A DNA stretch of 64,000 nucleotides from NCBI GenBank assembly GCA_031216915.1, contig CM062294.1, forward strand, positions 394,125,217 to 394,189,216, in the 5' to 3' direction. Shown here piece by piece: positions 52,084-64,000 of the stretch; position 1 is the first letter of the stretch; the number at the start of each line of letters is the position of its first letter. Made by a program: the position numbers and the translations under genes. The notes below the pieces were generated by a model. That model was not told the DNA's origin, made no database searches, and saw only the letters and a list, made by a program, of their open reading frames with translations. The stretch comes from Pictodentalium vernedei (lineage: Eukaryota; Mollusca; Scaphopoda; Dentaliida; Dentaliidae).

Positions 52084-54196
52084 TTAGTTGATGCACTCCT
52101 GCGGACTCTTGTCATTCTTGTGTTCACTGGGATGACTGATGTTGGAGACGGGTGTCACGGTACGTTGTTGGCAGTGAGGTTCTGAGGCCAGGCCTCTCAC
52201 CGTGTTATAATTCATTTTGTAAGTTTCCATTTCAGAGGAACATGAACATGGTGATGATATTCTGCCACCCTTCCATCGCGCTCCGTTGAGCATATAGAGC
52301 TAGCTGCAGTGCTCATAATTGCAAGAGTTAGAGCCTTTTGTTAAGGATTTTAATCTCTTGCAAGCAGCTAGCTCGACCGATGAAGTGGTTACTGTATCCG
52401 TGGGAGCCGTGATGCCGGGTAAGTCCGTTGCGGTCAAAGGAAGTTTAGATGTGGGTAGAGCGAGCACTTAAATATAAATAAGCTCACACAGCGATGATGG
52501 AAATAGGGAGGAAATAGGGGCCAGATGTTGTTATGAGAAACTTGCACAAGAAGGAGCATATGTCCGCCCTCCACTCGGGACGCTCTGTTTAGTCTGTAGC
52601 CGGGGTCGAGTTGAGTCACGGCTTCCTCCACTACATTTCACAAGCCGAAATGAAGTTTTCTGGTTGGAAACTTGCACGAGACGGAGCATACGACCGCCCG
52701 TCGCTCATGACGCTCCATCTAGTCTGCAGCCATGGTCGGCTTCAGTCGGCTTCCTCTGCTACATTATTAAAGCACACACAACCGCATCCTAGCTACCCAA
52801 CATAGGATATCCAGCCTGCTGCACGAAGAAGGGACCACTCTTTGCCCGTGAAGTCGGACTATCCGGTAGCTAGGAAGACGAGACCTCGATCATCGGGACG
52901 TTCGGAGAAGAGATCCATCTCCGACACACCGTCCCAGGAGCAGCAAGCAGCTAAGAAACGGAAGACTGCTGCTCCTCAGACCTCGATGATGGACTTGCTG
53001 TCACAGATTGCGCAGCTGATCACAGCATCCCAGCAAGAGCAGTTGCAGCCTCCCTCAGACTCAGAACCTGAACAGTCGGACGGTGCTGGGTCGGTCCAGT
53101 CGTCCGTTCACGCAGATGCAATGGACCGAGATTCGCAACTGTTTCTCTTGGATGGTGAAAGGGATAAGGAAGAGGATTACCCTTCCCTTTCAGAACAGCA
53201 CATGGTTGCGATGGATTTTATCCATCAATACTACCCTGAATTTGTTCCAGTGAATCAGAATGCTGTGACAAGAGAGAAACCGCTGGCGTCATTGGATGCA
53301 GACTTTATGAGGACAGAGGAAGAAGTTCTTTCTTTTCCGGTTCAGTATAGGCAGGTGTCGCAGGCCTTCGGCCATGTAGACAACGCTGTATTCACCTCTC
53401 AAGTGCGAGGAAAGAAGGCGGTTTCATAACTACATCTTCCATAAACATACCGTTTCTTGGACCATGTCCATTTAAAACGGTTGGAGAAGATGTTCAGAGA
53501 TCTCTTCTGCATTTGGATGAGCAGACTGGGGATCTAGATGTATCCTTGCCTGCATCATTCACTATTCTGCATCATTCACTATTCGCTCAGACACAATTAA
53601 AAACAGCAATTTCATCAAGTAGAGCAAATTTGGAAGCAATGTCTTATGCAGATCACCTTACCAGAGCTATGTCTCAACTGGAAGGAATTTGAGGACGTTT
53701 GTACCTCTCTTAAAGTTCTTTCCAGGGCAATTTGTATACCACATATAACTCTGCCCTAACAGTGGCTAATCTGGAGTTAATCAGATGTAATGTTGCCCTT
53801 GCGTCGTCATCACTTATAGATGACAAGGTGAAAAGCTCTTTCCGGGTCGCTTCGGTCTCCGGACATACTATTTTGATGACAAGCTTTCGTTAGTCTATGA
53901 ACAGGCTACTAAGAAAGCGTCAAGTGCTCTGCTATTGAAGTTGGCGTCTCAACAACCTGCTTCAGCAGACAAGAGTAAGGAGGACGTTCCAGATCTAAAC
54001 GTCAAAAGGGAACTCCTAACGAGGGTACAAGAAACCCTCTTACAATTATTCTGGAGGTCGTCAATATAGCGACTCGGGAAAGAGGCGTAAGTCTGATCGG
54101 GACTATCGGTCAGATGCCCCTTGGCCGATGGGACGAGGTTCTTCGTGGGGAGGATGTAGTTTCTCCTCCCATAAGTCTTGCAGGTCATACAGGTGA
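52084..54196 (+). pseudogene. DIRS copy F ORF1, heavily decayed
   Basis: The Cys-rich N-terminus is mostly lost; GATGTTGGAGACGGGTGTCA at about 52137 matches the WRRVSRY region. A partial duplication (GAAACTTGCACAAGAAGGAG at 52539 and GAAACTTGCACGAGACGGAG at 52667) is inside it. The longest open piece (52842-53429) contains KSDYPVARKTRPRSSGRS ... SLSEQHMVAMDFIHQYYPEF, matching 17640-18050 of copy C. The basic tail ends near 54196. Confidence 0.72.
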
Positions 54197-54421
54197 TGTT
54201 CAAGACCTCTATTGCTTGCCAGTTGGCAGAAGGTAATCAACCTTCACGAGAAACTGGATAGCAGTCACGGAAGATCAGTGGGTGAGAAGTGTAGTCTCGG
54301 ATGGCCTACGGCTATCATTCCGAGCACAAACGCCACTAGCAAGATGTCCACGTTGGACAAGTCTTCTGTCGGATCCATTCAAAAGAGAGTCCCTCCTTGC
54401 GGAGGTACAGGCCCTCTTATT

Positions 54422-55157
54422 ATACCCCACGCAACGAAGTTGCTGGGGTATAATGTTTTTGACTGGTCCATCCGTCAGTCTGTCGGTCCGTCAGTCCTAC
54501 TTGTTTTCTGGACTTTTTTTCTACATGCTTCCAGATATTGAGCTGATTTTTGGTATGTAAGTCTAACATGGTGGCCTACAGATCAAGTTTGCATTTTGTT
54601 CCGCTCCACTGATTTTTACCGAAATTACGGCCCTTGGACTCTGAAAAATTCATCAAAATTCCCGTTTTCCGGACTTTTTTCCTACACGCATCCAGATATT
54701 GAGCTGATTTTTGGTATGTGAGTCTAACATGGTGGCCTACAGAGCAAGTTTGCATTTTTTTCCGCTCCACTGATTTTTACCGAAATTATGGCCCTTGAAC
54801 TTTGAAAAGTTCATCAAAATTACAGTTTTCCGGACTTTTTTTCTACACGCTTCCAGATATTGAGCTGATTTTTGATATGTAAGTCTAACATGGTGGCCTA
54901 AAGAGCAAGTTTGGGTTTTGTTCCGCTCCACTGATTTTTACCAAAATTACGGCCCCATAGACTTTGAAAAGTTCATCAAAATTACAGTTTTCCGGGCTTT
55001 TTCTCTGCTCGAATTCTTTCAATACCGTTGAAACTACAGAACACTGTTTTCTGCAGTATTCCTAGAATCTATGTTTATTTTTAAAAAATGATTAGAACTT
55101 GAAATATCGGGGCACGTGGGGTATGTGGGTGTGCTCACTAAGGTTCTATATTTAAGG
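54422..55157. repeat. hairpin-led tandem repeat (TACCCCACGCAAC family) inserted in DIRS copy F
   Basis: Opens with the hairpin TACCCCACGCAAC GAA GTTGCTGGGGTA, then a GTCCATCCGTCAGTCTGTCG block, then about 2.7 tandem modules of ~160 bp. Each has CCAGATATTGAGCTGATTTT and TGTTCCGCTCCACTGATTTT (starts near 54531, 54691, 54853). No ORF. Confidence 0.75.
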
Positions 55158-55885
55158 AAGCAATAGAGGTCATCGAGAATTAAGATTCTCAGGGTTTTTA
55201 CAGTCACCTATTCCTCGTACCGAAGCCAGATGGCTCGTTCCGACGGTAATAGACTTGAGCTGGATAAACAAGCTTATCATGGCTCCAAAATTCAATATGG
55301 AGACCATTCGGTCGGTAAGAGCGAGCATTCGAGTGAACGACTATGCGGCAAGCATAGATCTATAGGATGCGTACTTTCATGTCCTGGTACATCTGGCATT
55401 CAGAAAGTACCTTCGGTTCGCTGTACAAGGGAAGGTTTATCAGTTCAGAGCAATGTGCTTTGGTCTGAACCTGGCTCCCTGTGCATTCACTCAAATAATG
55501 AACTCAGTAATGTCATACTTCCGAGCTCATTTGTCTGTGGTAACGTTGGCTTACTTGGACGACATTCTGCAGAGATACGGGGCAACTGAATCATTCTTCA
55601 GATTGGTGTTCAGAGTCTGCTTCTATTACTCCGACGTCTCGGTTTCATCATAAACGAGAAAAAGTTGGATCTAGGTCCGTCCAAGTCATTCACTCACTTG
55701 GGGATGAGCTTTGAGACTCACAACAATCTGATTCGTCTGCCGTTAACCAGAGCAAAATTAGTCAGTTGTTATGCTCACTTTTGTCTACACTCAGACACAT
55801 TAACAGTGAAGGAATTTATGCGACTGACTTGGTTGTGCGGTGTGGCTGCAGATCTTATTCTGATGGGCTGTTTATGCACGCGTGC

Positions 55886-55909
55886 CCCCCTCCCCCCCCC
55901 CCCCCCCCA
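55886..55909 (+). repeat. poly-C tract in copy F
   Basis: Nearly uninterrupted C (CCCCCCTCC then about 16 C), inside what was ORF2. Confidence 0.85.
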
Positions 55910-56797
55910 CTCCAGGGTATTCTTTACTCAGAACTGGAGTGTGAAGACGCATTCACTCGAAACCAATATTGTTTTAACGAACCTAGTAAAACAAAGGGTC
56001 CAGATTTGGGTAGATCCTCAGTGGTTAACTCAGGGAGTTCCACTGCAGCTGCCGGATCCGGCTTTCACGATTAAGATGGATGCGAGTCATATGGGGCACG
56101 ACCCTAGATTCCACAGACTTGAAGTGTCAGGGTCTTTGGGACCCTCGGTTCCTAGAGAAGCACATAAACATCAAAGAGATGATGTCAATATGGCTAGCTC
56201 TTCAACATTGGATTCGCATAATTGCGAACGTCCATGTTCAGATTTTGTCAGACAAATCGACAGTAGTAGCTTACGTCAGGAACCAAGGCGGCACTCATTC
56301 AATTCCATTATGCGAATTAATGGAGAGGATTCTCCTATACGTCATGAATCATCATGTTCATCTTTCTGTCCGTCATATACCGGATCGTCTGAATGTACTA
56401 GCAGACTCGCTCCCTCGGAAAGGTCACCTGTTGCCATCGGAGTGGACTCTCAACAAGCGAATATTCAGGCAGATTTGCTACCAGTGGGATCGTCCCATGA
56501 TAGATCTGTTTGCAACACACCGGAACAAGCAGTTACTGACGTTCCTGTCGCCATGCCCAGATCATCGAGCGTATGCAGTAGACGCTCTGTTGATCTCATG
56601 GGACGGAATGATAGGATATGCGTATCCTCCAACTCCATTGATTCAGCAGATTCTGTTAAGATCAAACAGTCTCGTTGCGAAATCCTGCTAGTAGCACCTC
56701 TGTCGTCACAGAAACCTTGGATCAGTCTTCTCAGGTGTCTGTTATGGGACGTTCCCTGGAAGCTTCCTCCATGAGAGGACCTTCTTTATCTGGGGAA

Positions 56798-57030
56798 GTA
56801 CTTGTTCTTCACGTCCTTCTCCGCCCTTAGTGGCATTATGAAGTCGGTCAGACGTGAGGGAGCCTTGCGGTTCCTATACTATTTAATGACTAACACAAGA
56901 ACGATTCAAGTAATGCGGGTGAGGGGGGTTCGATATAATTTTGAATCCCCCCAAGTGCCCCCACCCCCACCCCCACCCCCACCCCACCCCACCATCACAA
57001 AATTTCATATGCAGGTTTGCGGTCATGTCT
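56798..57030. other. unique spacer with a (CCCCCA)n tract
   Basis: After DIRS homology ends, no gene is visible. 56949-56993 is CCCCCACCCCCACCCCCACC-type simple repeat, so the opposite strand has runs of five G suitable for quadruplex folding. Confidence 0.7.
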
Positions 57031-59740
57031 AGGTCTAGATGAGGACGTCCCCTTTTGGTCGCGATCAGTCAACGGTGATTGCTACCCGAGCCCAAAACCC
57101 GAAAACCTTTAGTGCAGTCTACAGATTGTATTTATGAAGGGATTTCATGGTAACTTGGTAGGATGACTCTGTATAATGTCTAGATGAGAATTTCCCCATT
57201 TGGGTGTGATCTGTCAACCGTGATGACTGCCCGAGCCCAAAACCCGAAAACTTTGGGCACAGTCTACAGGTCATATTTATTGAGGAATTTCATTATAATT
57301 TGGTGGGTTGACTTCATATAATGTCTAGATGAGAAAGTCCCCTTTTGGACGTGATTGAGCAACTGTGACGGCTGCAGGGGCCCGAAGCCCGAAAACCTTT
57401 AGCACAGTCTACAGGTCATGTTTATGAAGGGATTTCATTGTAACTTGGTAGGATGACTCCAAATAATGTCTAGATGAGAACGTCCCATTTTGATCGTGAT
57501 CATTCAGCCTTGATGGCTGCCTGAGCCCAAAAACCTTTAACGTAGGCAAAAGGTCATATTTATGGAAGGATTTCATTGTAACCTGTTAGGTTGACTCCAT
57601 ATAATGCCTAGATGATGACATCCCCTTTTGGTCGTGATTGGTCAGCTGTGATGGCTACAGGTGCCCGAAGCCCGAAAACCTTGAGCACAGTCTACAGGTC
57701 ATATTTATGAAGGGATTTCATTGTAACTTTGTAGGATCACTCCAGATGATGCCCAAATGAGAATGTCCCCTTTTGGTTACGTTCATTCCACCATGATGGC
57801 TGCCCGAGCCCGAAGCCTGAATACCTTAAGCACAGTCTACAGGTCATATTTATGAAGGGAAGACTGTAACTTGGTAGGTTGATTTCATATAATGTTTAGA
57901 TGAGAACGTCCCCTTTTGGACACGATTGGGCAACTGTGACGGCTACAGCGGCCCGAAGCCCAAAAACCTTTAGAACAATCTACAGGTCATAATTATGAAG
58001 GGATTTCATTGTAGCTTGGTAGGATAACTCCAAATAATGTCTAGATGAGAACGTCCCCTTTTGGTCGCTCATTCAGCCTTGATGGCTGCCCAATCCCAAA
58101 AACCTTTAGCATAATCTATGGGTGGCCGTATTTATGGAAGGATTTCATTGTAACTTGTTAGGTTGACTCCATATAATGCCTAGATGATGACATCCCCTTT
58201 TGGTCATGATTGGTCAACTGTGATGGCTACAGGTGCCCGAAGCCCGAAAATCTTGAGCACAGTCTACAGGTCATATTTATGAAGGGATTTCATTGTAACT
58301 TCGTAGGATCACTCCAGATGATGCCCAGATGAGAGTGTCCCCTTTTGGTTGCGATCATTCAACCATGATGGCTGCTCAAGCCCAAAGCCCGAAAACCTTT
58401 AGCACAGTCTTCAGGTCATATTTATGAAGGGAAGACTGTAACTTGGTAGGTTGATTTCCTATAATGTTTAGATGAGAACGTCCCCTTTTGGACACGATTG
58501 GGCAACTGTGACGGCTACAGCGACCCGAAGCCCAAAAACCTTTAGAACAATCTACAGGTCATAATTATGAAGGGATTTCATTGTAGCTTGGTAGGATGAC
58601 TCCAAATAATGTCTAGATGAGAATGTCCCCTTTTGGTCGCTCATTCAGCCTTGATGGCTGCCCAATCCCAAAAACCTTTAGCATAGTCTATGGGTGGCTG
58701 TATTTATGGAAGGATTTCATTGTAACTTGTTAGGTTGACTCCATATAATGCCTAGATGATGACATCCCCTTTTGGTCATGATTGGTCAACTGTGATCGAA
58801 GCCCGAAAATCTTGAGCACAGTCTACAAGTCATATTTATGAAGGGATTTCATTGTAACTTTGTAGGATCACTCCTGATGATGCCCAGATGAGAATGTCCC
58901 CTTTTGGTTGCGATCATTCAACCATGATGGCTGCTCAAGCCCAAAGCCCGAAAACCTTTAGCACAGTCTTCAGGTCATATTTATGAAGGGAAGACTGTAA
59001 CTTGGTAAGTTGATTTCATATAATGTTTAGATGAGAACGTCCCCTTTTGGACACGATTGGGCAACTGTGACGGCTACAGCGGCCCGAAGCCCAAAAACCT
59101 TTAGAACAATCTACAGGTCATAATTATGAAGGGATTTCATTGTAGCTTGGTAGGATGACTCCAAATAATGTCTAGATGAGAACGTCCCCTTTTGGTCGCT
59201 CATTCAGCCTTGATGGATGCCCAATCCCAAAAACCTTTAGCATAGTCTATGGGTGGCCGTATTTATGGAAGGATTTCATTGTAACTTGTTAGGTTGACTC
59301 CATATAATGCCTAGATGATGACATCCCCTTTTGGTCATGATTGGTCAACTGTGATGGCTACAGGTGCCCGAAGCCCGAAAATCTTGAGCACAGTCTACAG
59401 GTCATATTTATGAAGGGATTTCATTGTAACTTCGTAGGATCACTCCAGATGAGAATGTCCCCTTTTGGTTGCGATCATTCAAACATGATGGCTGCCCGAG
59501 CCCAAAGCCCAAAAACCTTTAGCACAGTCTACAAATCATATTTATGAAAGGATTTCATTGTAACTTGGTAGGTTGACTTCATATAATGTCTAGATGAGAA
59601 CGTCCCCTTTGGACGCAATTGGGAAACTGACGTCTACAGGGGCCAAAGCCCAAAAACCTTCAGCACAGTCTACATTCCATATTTATGAAGGGATTTCAAT
59701 GTAACTTGATAGGATGACTCGTTTTGGAATAATTTCACTG
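57030..59740. repeat. satellite array: ~142-bp monomer in ~560-572-bp higher-order units
   Basis: About 19 monomers, each with CCCCTTTTGG, CCCGAAGCCCGAAAACCTTT, GTCTACAGGTCATATTTATG, AAGGGATTTCATTGTAACTT and ATAATGTCTAGATGAGAACG. Monomer starts (CCCCTTTTGG) are near 57910, 58055, 58194, 58339 and 58482: steps of 145, 139, 145 and 143. A diagnostic variant, CACGATTGGGCAACTGTGAC, recurs at 57921, 58493 and 59052, so four distinct monomers form a higher-order unit of 572 then 559 bp. 57030-57900 and 59450-59740 are less regular edges. No coding capacity. Confidence 0.88.
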
Positions 59741-60770
59741 TAACTTGGTAACTTTCGTTGATATGCGTTAACTGTGAGGGCCACATACATTAACTGCGAG
59801 GTCATATTAACCCACCCCGCAGCTCTTTAGTACAGTGTACACCTCATATTATTTTTATCAAAAACATAGCATACAGGGAACAGAAATGAACATATTTCCA
59901 ATTATCACAATTCTTGTCTTATTTCATAATCCTTTCATAAACATTGAACATTATCATTTTCATCAAACACAACACACAAGATAAGCTACAGTGTCATTGA
60001 CACTTTCATTATTGATGTCATGAACAAACAAAAAACCCTTTCAATACTGTAGATGTATTTTTTCTGGTTCCTTGGAAAAAAATTGATCTGATTCCTGTCT
60101 GAAGATCTTTAATTTAACCCTCTCATGACTTCAGTGTGTTTTTTTCCAAAGATTTTTTTCTCTCATGATGGACTCTTTCTCTACTGATTTCATGTTGAAT
60201 GAACCCTTTCTATGCTGGGGGTGGGGGGGGGGGGGGTCTTCCAGTTTGTTCAATTCAAGAGTCTGGGTTAATATTTGGGTTCCATATGGGAACCTGAAAT
60301 TTAACTTAGTACAACATGAGGGAATTTCTTCAAAAATCCTCTTCTTCAGATCCACTAGTCAGAATGCTCTCATATTTGGTATACAATATCTCTAGGGGGG
60401 TCAGATTCAAGTTTGTTCAAATCGGATCCATAGGGTAATATTTGGGCTCGCTATGGTAGCCAAAATTTTAACTTTGTGCAATATGAAGAAATTTCTTCAA
60501 AATTTCTCTTCTTCAGATCCAACAGTCGGAATGCTTTCATATTTGGTACACAACATCTCTTGGGAGGTCAGATTCAACTGTGTTCAAATCGAGAGACTGG
60601 GTTAATATTTGGGCTCCATATGGATTGCTGGAATTGGCCATTTTGCTGAAGATTTAAAAATTTTGTATTCAGTACCCTCTAGAGGTGTGTAACTAAGATT
60701 AATCCACATAGGTTGTATCAAGGAGCTTCATAGGGGAGCTCTCCAAATTACATTATGATCAACTGAAGAA
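59741..60770. repeat. interspersed repeats: CTTCTTCAGATCC modules and a Rep1 terminus
   Basis: 59985-60012 matches the right end of the Rep1 insertion in copy B (AGCTACAGTGTCATTGACAC). 60230-60670 contains about three ~165-bp modules with TCTTCTTCAGATCCA, CATATTTGGTA and TTAATATTTGGGCTC, the same family as 62510-63450. A run of G lies at 60219-60236. No gene. Confidence 0.62.
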
Positions 60771-61708
60771 AAGGTATGATGCCCAGATTATTTTTGTCAC
60801 TCCTGAGGGACTCAAGGATTGACAGTGTAGCCTATGGAGATGGATTGCTTAATGTAGATTCATTCTTGGACTCTGTTTATATTGTGTTCTGCTCAAGGTG
60901 GGCGCTTCAGATCCCGTGGGGCCTCTTGTTTTTGTACAGAACTTCTATATTTATTGATGACTTTTCCTTTGATTTGAGGTTTTGTCATGGCCTGTCGTCC
61001 GTCTGGATGTCTGTCAACACGATTCTGGCTATTTATCAACTGATCTTTATGAAACTTCTTGGGTACCTTTGTTATCACCATGGGACGAGAACGGATGTTT
61101 TTGGGTGTGGTCCAAAATTCAAGATGGCCACCAGTGGCCATTTTGTACCAAAATTAGGTGAAATCAGTTTTTTATACAGAACTTCTATATGAAAGTTCTG
61201 ATTTGAATAAATTTTTGTATGATGTGTATATTCAAATGTGTTGAAGCCAAGTTCCTGAGTTAATATTTGGTGTTGTTTGGGGAGGGTAAACATTATTAGC
61301 ACAACCCGATTTTCTAATTCCAGTGAGAAAATAAAACCTTCTCACCCGTGGAAACCCTATGAGCTAAAGATAAAAAATTCAAATCCCTATATTTTAAGAA
61401 GGACTGGACAAATATTTATTAATTAGTATGAATCAACCTTAGAAGGGTTTGAATCAAACAGGCCAAAACAATTGCTAACATTTGGCTTATGGAGCACCAT
61501 ACAAGGATCCCCATTGTAACTTTAACCCCCATGGAGATTTCTTTTCTAGTTTAGCATCTAACTGCCACCCACATTTACAATACTTTACCTGTACATTTGT
61601 TACAAACAACGGTCAGTATTTATGTACAGACCTTTAAAATATTTTACATGTACTTTGTTATCAGGTCATTACCTAGATATGTGTCATTGTGTATTTATAA
61701 GTATTTAT
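60771..61708. repeat. Rep1-related copy
   Basis: Has a Rep1 module (GATCTTTATGAAACTTCTTG, GGTGTGGTCCAAAATTCAAG, 61040-61225). 61541-61700 (CTAGTTTAGCATCTAACTGC ... TCAGGTCATTACCTAGATAT) matches 10500-10660 inside the copy B insertion. 61225-61540 shows nothing else. Confidence 0.62.
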
Positions 61709-64000
61709 TAGCTCACCTGACTTTCAGTCAGGGGAGCTATAGTGATCACTCACCGTCTGGCGTCAGTTGTCCGTGAACATGGTGTTTGCGTCTTCTCCTC
61801 CAAAACCGCTGAACCAATTTAATTGAAATTTGAGATAATAGGTTGTTATGATATTGCATTTTGATTTTGTTCAAATCAAGTTGCCTCGCCCCTCGGTAGG
61901 GCCATGCTCAAAAAGTGTGTTTAAATCTTAAAAAATCTTCTCATGAATCAGCAGTAGTAGAGACTTGATCTGTGGTGTGCAGCTTCCTTTTGAGGTGTAG
62001 ACTCAGATGTGTTCAAGAGAAGTTTGAGGAGCTATATTTGCCTTCGTTATGGGAGGGGCACAAATTTTTGCCACGCCCAAAATTTCTATTTCCAAACCGA
62101 GAGGCTGATTTACACCAAATTTGATAGGAGGGCTTATTGGGTCATAAGTACTTTATTTATCCCCAAAATTTTTTTCTCGTCTGCCCCCGGGAACTGCAGG
62201 AGCTAAAAATAGAAACAAATTAAAACGCCCATATCTCTAAAACTACACGGCACTGGGAATTCGTATTTGGTGTGAAGCTTCCTTAGGACCAACAGAATGG
62301 AATGGTGAAAAAAGATTGCTATCGGTTTTATCATGGGGTACTCTTTTGGGACTTTGAAAAAGTGCTGAGTCAGCATTTTTTTAACACTGTGGGTAATGGG
62401 GAAAACATTTAAGACTACTTTTCTCTCAAACCACTGCTCCAAAAGCTTTCAAATTTCACATATAACATCTTTGGAAGATTGTTTCACATGTTTATTGAAA
62501 TCAAATCCCTGGGCCCATATTTGGGCTCTCTATGGGAGCCCAAATGTTTAAATTAGTGCAGTATGAGGAATATTCTTTAAAAATCTTCTTCTTCAGATCT
62601 ACCAATCAGAATCTTTTGATGTTTGGTATGCAGCATGCTTAGGGGTGGGGGGGGGGGGGGGGGGGATGAGATTCAAGTTTGTTCAAGACTAGTCCCTGGG
62701 TTCATATTTGGGCTCACTGTGGGAGCAAGAATTATAACTTAGTTCAAAATGAGGAATTTTCTTTAAAAATCTTCTTCAGATCCAGCAGTCGGAATGTTTT
62801 GATATTTGGTATGTAGCATCCTTAGGGGGGTGAGATTCAAGTTTGTTCAAGCCATATCCCTAGGTTCATATTTGGGCTCACTGTGGGAGCTCGAATTGTA
62901 ACTTAGCTGAAAATGAGGAATTTTCTTTAAAAATAATCTTCTTCAGATTCAGCACTCAGAATGTTTTGATATTTGGTATGCAGCATCCTTATAGGGGTGA
63001 GATTCAATTTTGTTGAAGCCAAGTCCCTGGGTTCATATTTGGGCTCCCTGTGGGAATTTTTCTTTAAAAATCTTCTTCTTCAGATTCAGCTATCAGAATG
63101 TTTTGATATTTTGCTTGTAGCATTCTTAAGGGCTTGAGATTCAAAACTTAGTTCAATATGAGGAACATTTTTCAAAAATCTTCTTCTTCACATCCACCAG
63201 TCAGAATCTTTTGATATTTGGTATCCAGCATCCCACTGGAGGTGAGATTCAAGTTTGTTCAAGCCACGTCTCTGGGTTCTTATTTGGGCTCCCTGTGGGA
63301 GCCTGAATTATTACTTTGTTCAGTATGAGGAATATTCTTTAAAAATCATTTTCTTTAGATCCACTAGTCAGAATTTTTGGATATTTGATATAAGCTTTTC
63401 TTAGGAGGGACAGATGCAACTTGTTGAAATCAATTCCCTAGGTTGATATTTAGGCTACCATGTCAGGTGAGTGCCCTCAGGCCCCCTGGGGCCTTTTTTA
63501 GCTCACCTGACTTTCAGTCAGGAGAGCTATAATGATCACTCATCGTCCGTCGTCGTCCATCAACATGGTGTTTGCGTCTTCTCCCAAACCGCTGAACCAA
63601 TTTAATTGATATTTGAGATAATAGTTTCTTATGACATCGCAATTTGATTTTGTTCAAATCAAGTTGCCTCGCCCGTGGGTAGGGCCACACCCAAAAAGTG
63701 TGCTGAAATCTTAAAAAATCTTCTTCTCATGAACCAGCAGTAGCAGAGACTTGATATTTGGTGTGCAGCTTCTTTTTGGGGTGAAGACTCATATTTGTTC
63801 AAGAGAAGTTTGTGGGGCTATACTTGGTGTCGTTATGGGAGGGGCAAAATTTTTGGCCCCGCCCAAAATTTCTATTTTCCGAACCAAGAGGCTGATTTGA
63901 ACCAAATTTTATGTGAAGGCTTATTGGGTCATAAGTACCTAATTTATGCTGATTTTTTTTTCCCTGTAGCCCCATGGGAACCGCAGGAGCTAAAAATAGA
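61709..64000. repeat. AGCTCACCTG hairpin-led repeats (two copies) with tandem modules between
   Basis: Copy 1 starts at 61709 and copy 2 at 63499. Both open with the hairpin AGCTCACCTGACTTTCAGTC then AGG(G/A)GAGCT, then a CGTC-rich stretch, AAACCGCTGAACCAATTTAA, and GGAGCTAAAAATAG about 500 bp on. Between them (62510-63450) are about six ~160-bp modules with AGTCAGAATCTTTTGATATT and GGGTTCATATTTGGGCTC. Copy 2 continues past the window edge. A G-rich run is at 62642-62665. Confidence 0.72.

Larger units (their letters stand above)
51040..56797 (+). mobile_element. DIRS-type retrotransposon, copy F (old, 3'-truncated)
   Basis: The left ITR starts ATTTTTATACTAGTAACCCA at 51040. Leader to about 52080, degenerate ORF1 (to 54196), ORF2 interrupted at about 54422-55157 by another repeat and cut off near 56797 at the end of the methyltransferase-like block. 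YR, ICR and right ITR are absent. It is the most diverged copy in both DNA and protein. Confidence 0.85.
54205..56797 (+). pseudogene. DIRS copy F ORF2, interrupted and decayed
   Basis: Pre-RT (LDSSHGRSVGEKCSLG frame region) is at 54205-54420. An insertion follows, then RT resumes at 55158 (AIEVIEN frame; catalytic SIDL followed by a stop at TCTATAGGATGC near 55362), with AYLDDILQRYGA at about 55550. RNase H is readable (INIKEMMSIWLAL, ILSDKSTVVAYV). The first RNase H Asp region is damaged by a deletion (DASHMGHD). The methyltransferase-like block PMIDLFATHRNKQL runs to about 56770. A run of C interrupts the frame at 55886-55909. Confidence 0.78.

Noticed and set aside
57030-59740. Regular repeats that might suggest a CRISPR array
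   Set aside because: Units are ~142 bp and similar along their whole length, with no short-repeat/unique-spacer pattern; the genome is eukaryotic.
60776-61192. 138-codon ORF starting MMPRLFLSLL
   Set aside because: It runs through a Rep1 module and shares its repeat-derived peptide (LLGYLCYHHGTRT).

Overview
The window looks like intergenic and intronic DNA of an invertebrate animal, most likely a marine mollusc (inference). The signs are: one spliced exon of a conserved animal gene, DIRS-type and Ty3/gypsy-type retrotransposons, TTAA-flanked miniature elements, and short repeats opening with AGCTCACCTG or containing GTCCGTC blocks of the kind I associate with bivalve genomes. There are no bacterial operons, rRNA or tRNA genes. 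Almost all of the sequence is transposable element, much of it nested.

DIRS copies. Six copies of one DIRS-like (tyrosine-recombinase) retrotransposon family lie on the + strand: A (<1-6253), B (7166-13524), C (15387-29937), D (19939-26988, inside C), E (32783-49794) and F (51040-56797). A full copy is about 7.1 kb: left inverted terminal repeat (ITR), long leader, ORF1 (Cys-rich Gag-like), ORF2 (reverse transcriptase, RNase H, methyltransferase-like region), an overlapping tyrosine-recombinase (YR) ORF, a 3' leader with a poly-G run, an internal complementary region (ICR) and a right ITR. None is intact. A keeps a complete YR ORF with its catalytic residues. E has a full-length YR ORF that has lost one catalytic Arg. 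D has lost its RT and carries a 1.14-kb duplication in ORF1.

Ty3/gypsy element. A 9.85-kb element on the - strand (37680-47525, TSD ATAT) interrupts DIRS copy E. It has gag, pro and pol in three frames, a GGGAAAC slippery site between gag and pro, a tRNA-primer-like site next to the 5' LTR, and a fourth ORF after pol that encodes a two-finger zinc-finger protein preceded by a splice-acceptor-like sequence. Two breaks stand out: the first catalytic Asp of RT is Gly, and the 3' LTR lacks its U3 half.

Host gene. 31499-31823 (+) is the terminal coding exon of an ESS2/DGCR14 homologue, a nuclear splicing-associated protein. It has a clear 3' splice site and a poly(A) signal about 315 bp past the stop. 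It sits between DIRS copies C and E, and I found no other exon of it here.

Right third. 49.8-64 kb holds several interspersed repeat families, degenerate DIRS copy F, and a ~142-bp satellite organised in ~560-572-bp higher-order units (about 57030-59740). Four repeat families share one layout: a terminal hairpin, then a GTCC(G/A)TC-rich stretch, then tandem modules with related motifs.

Inferred order of events: DIRS C and a hairpin-led repeat were present first. D then inserted into C, and E into the hairpin-led repeat, both without target duplication. The gypsy element later inserted into E.
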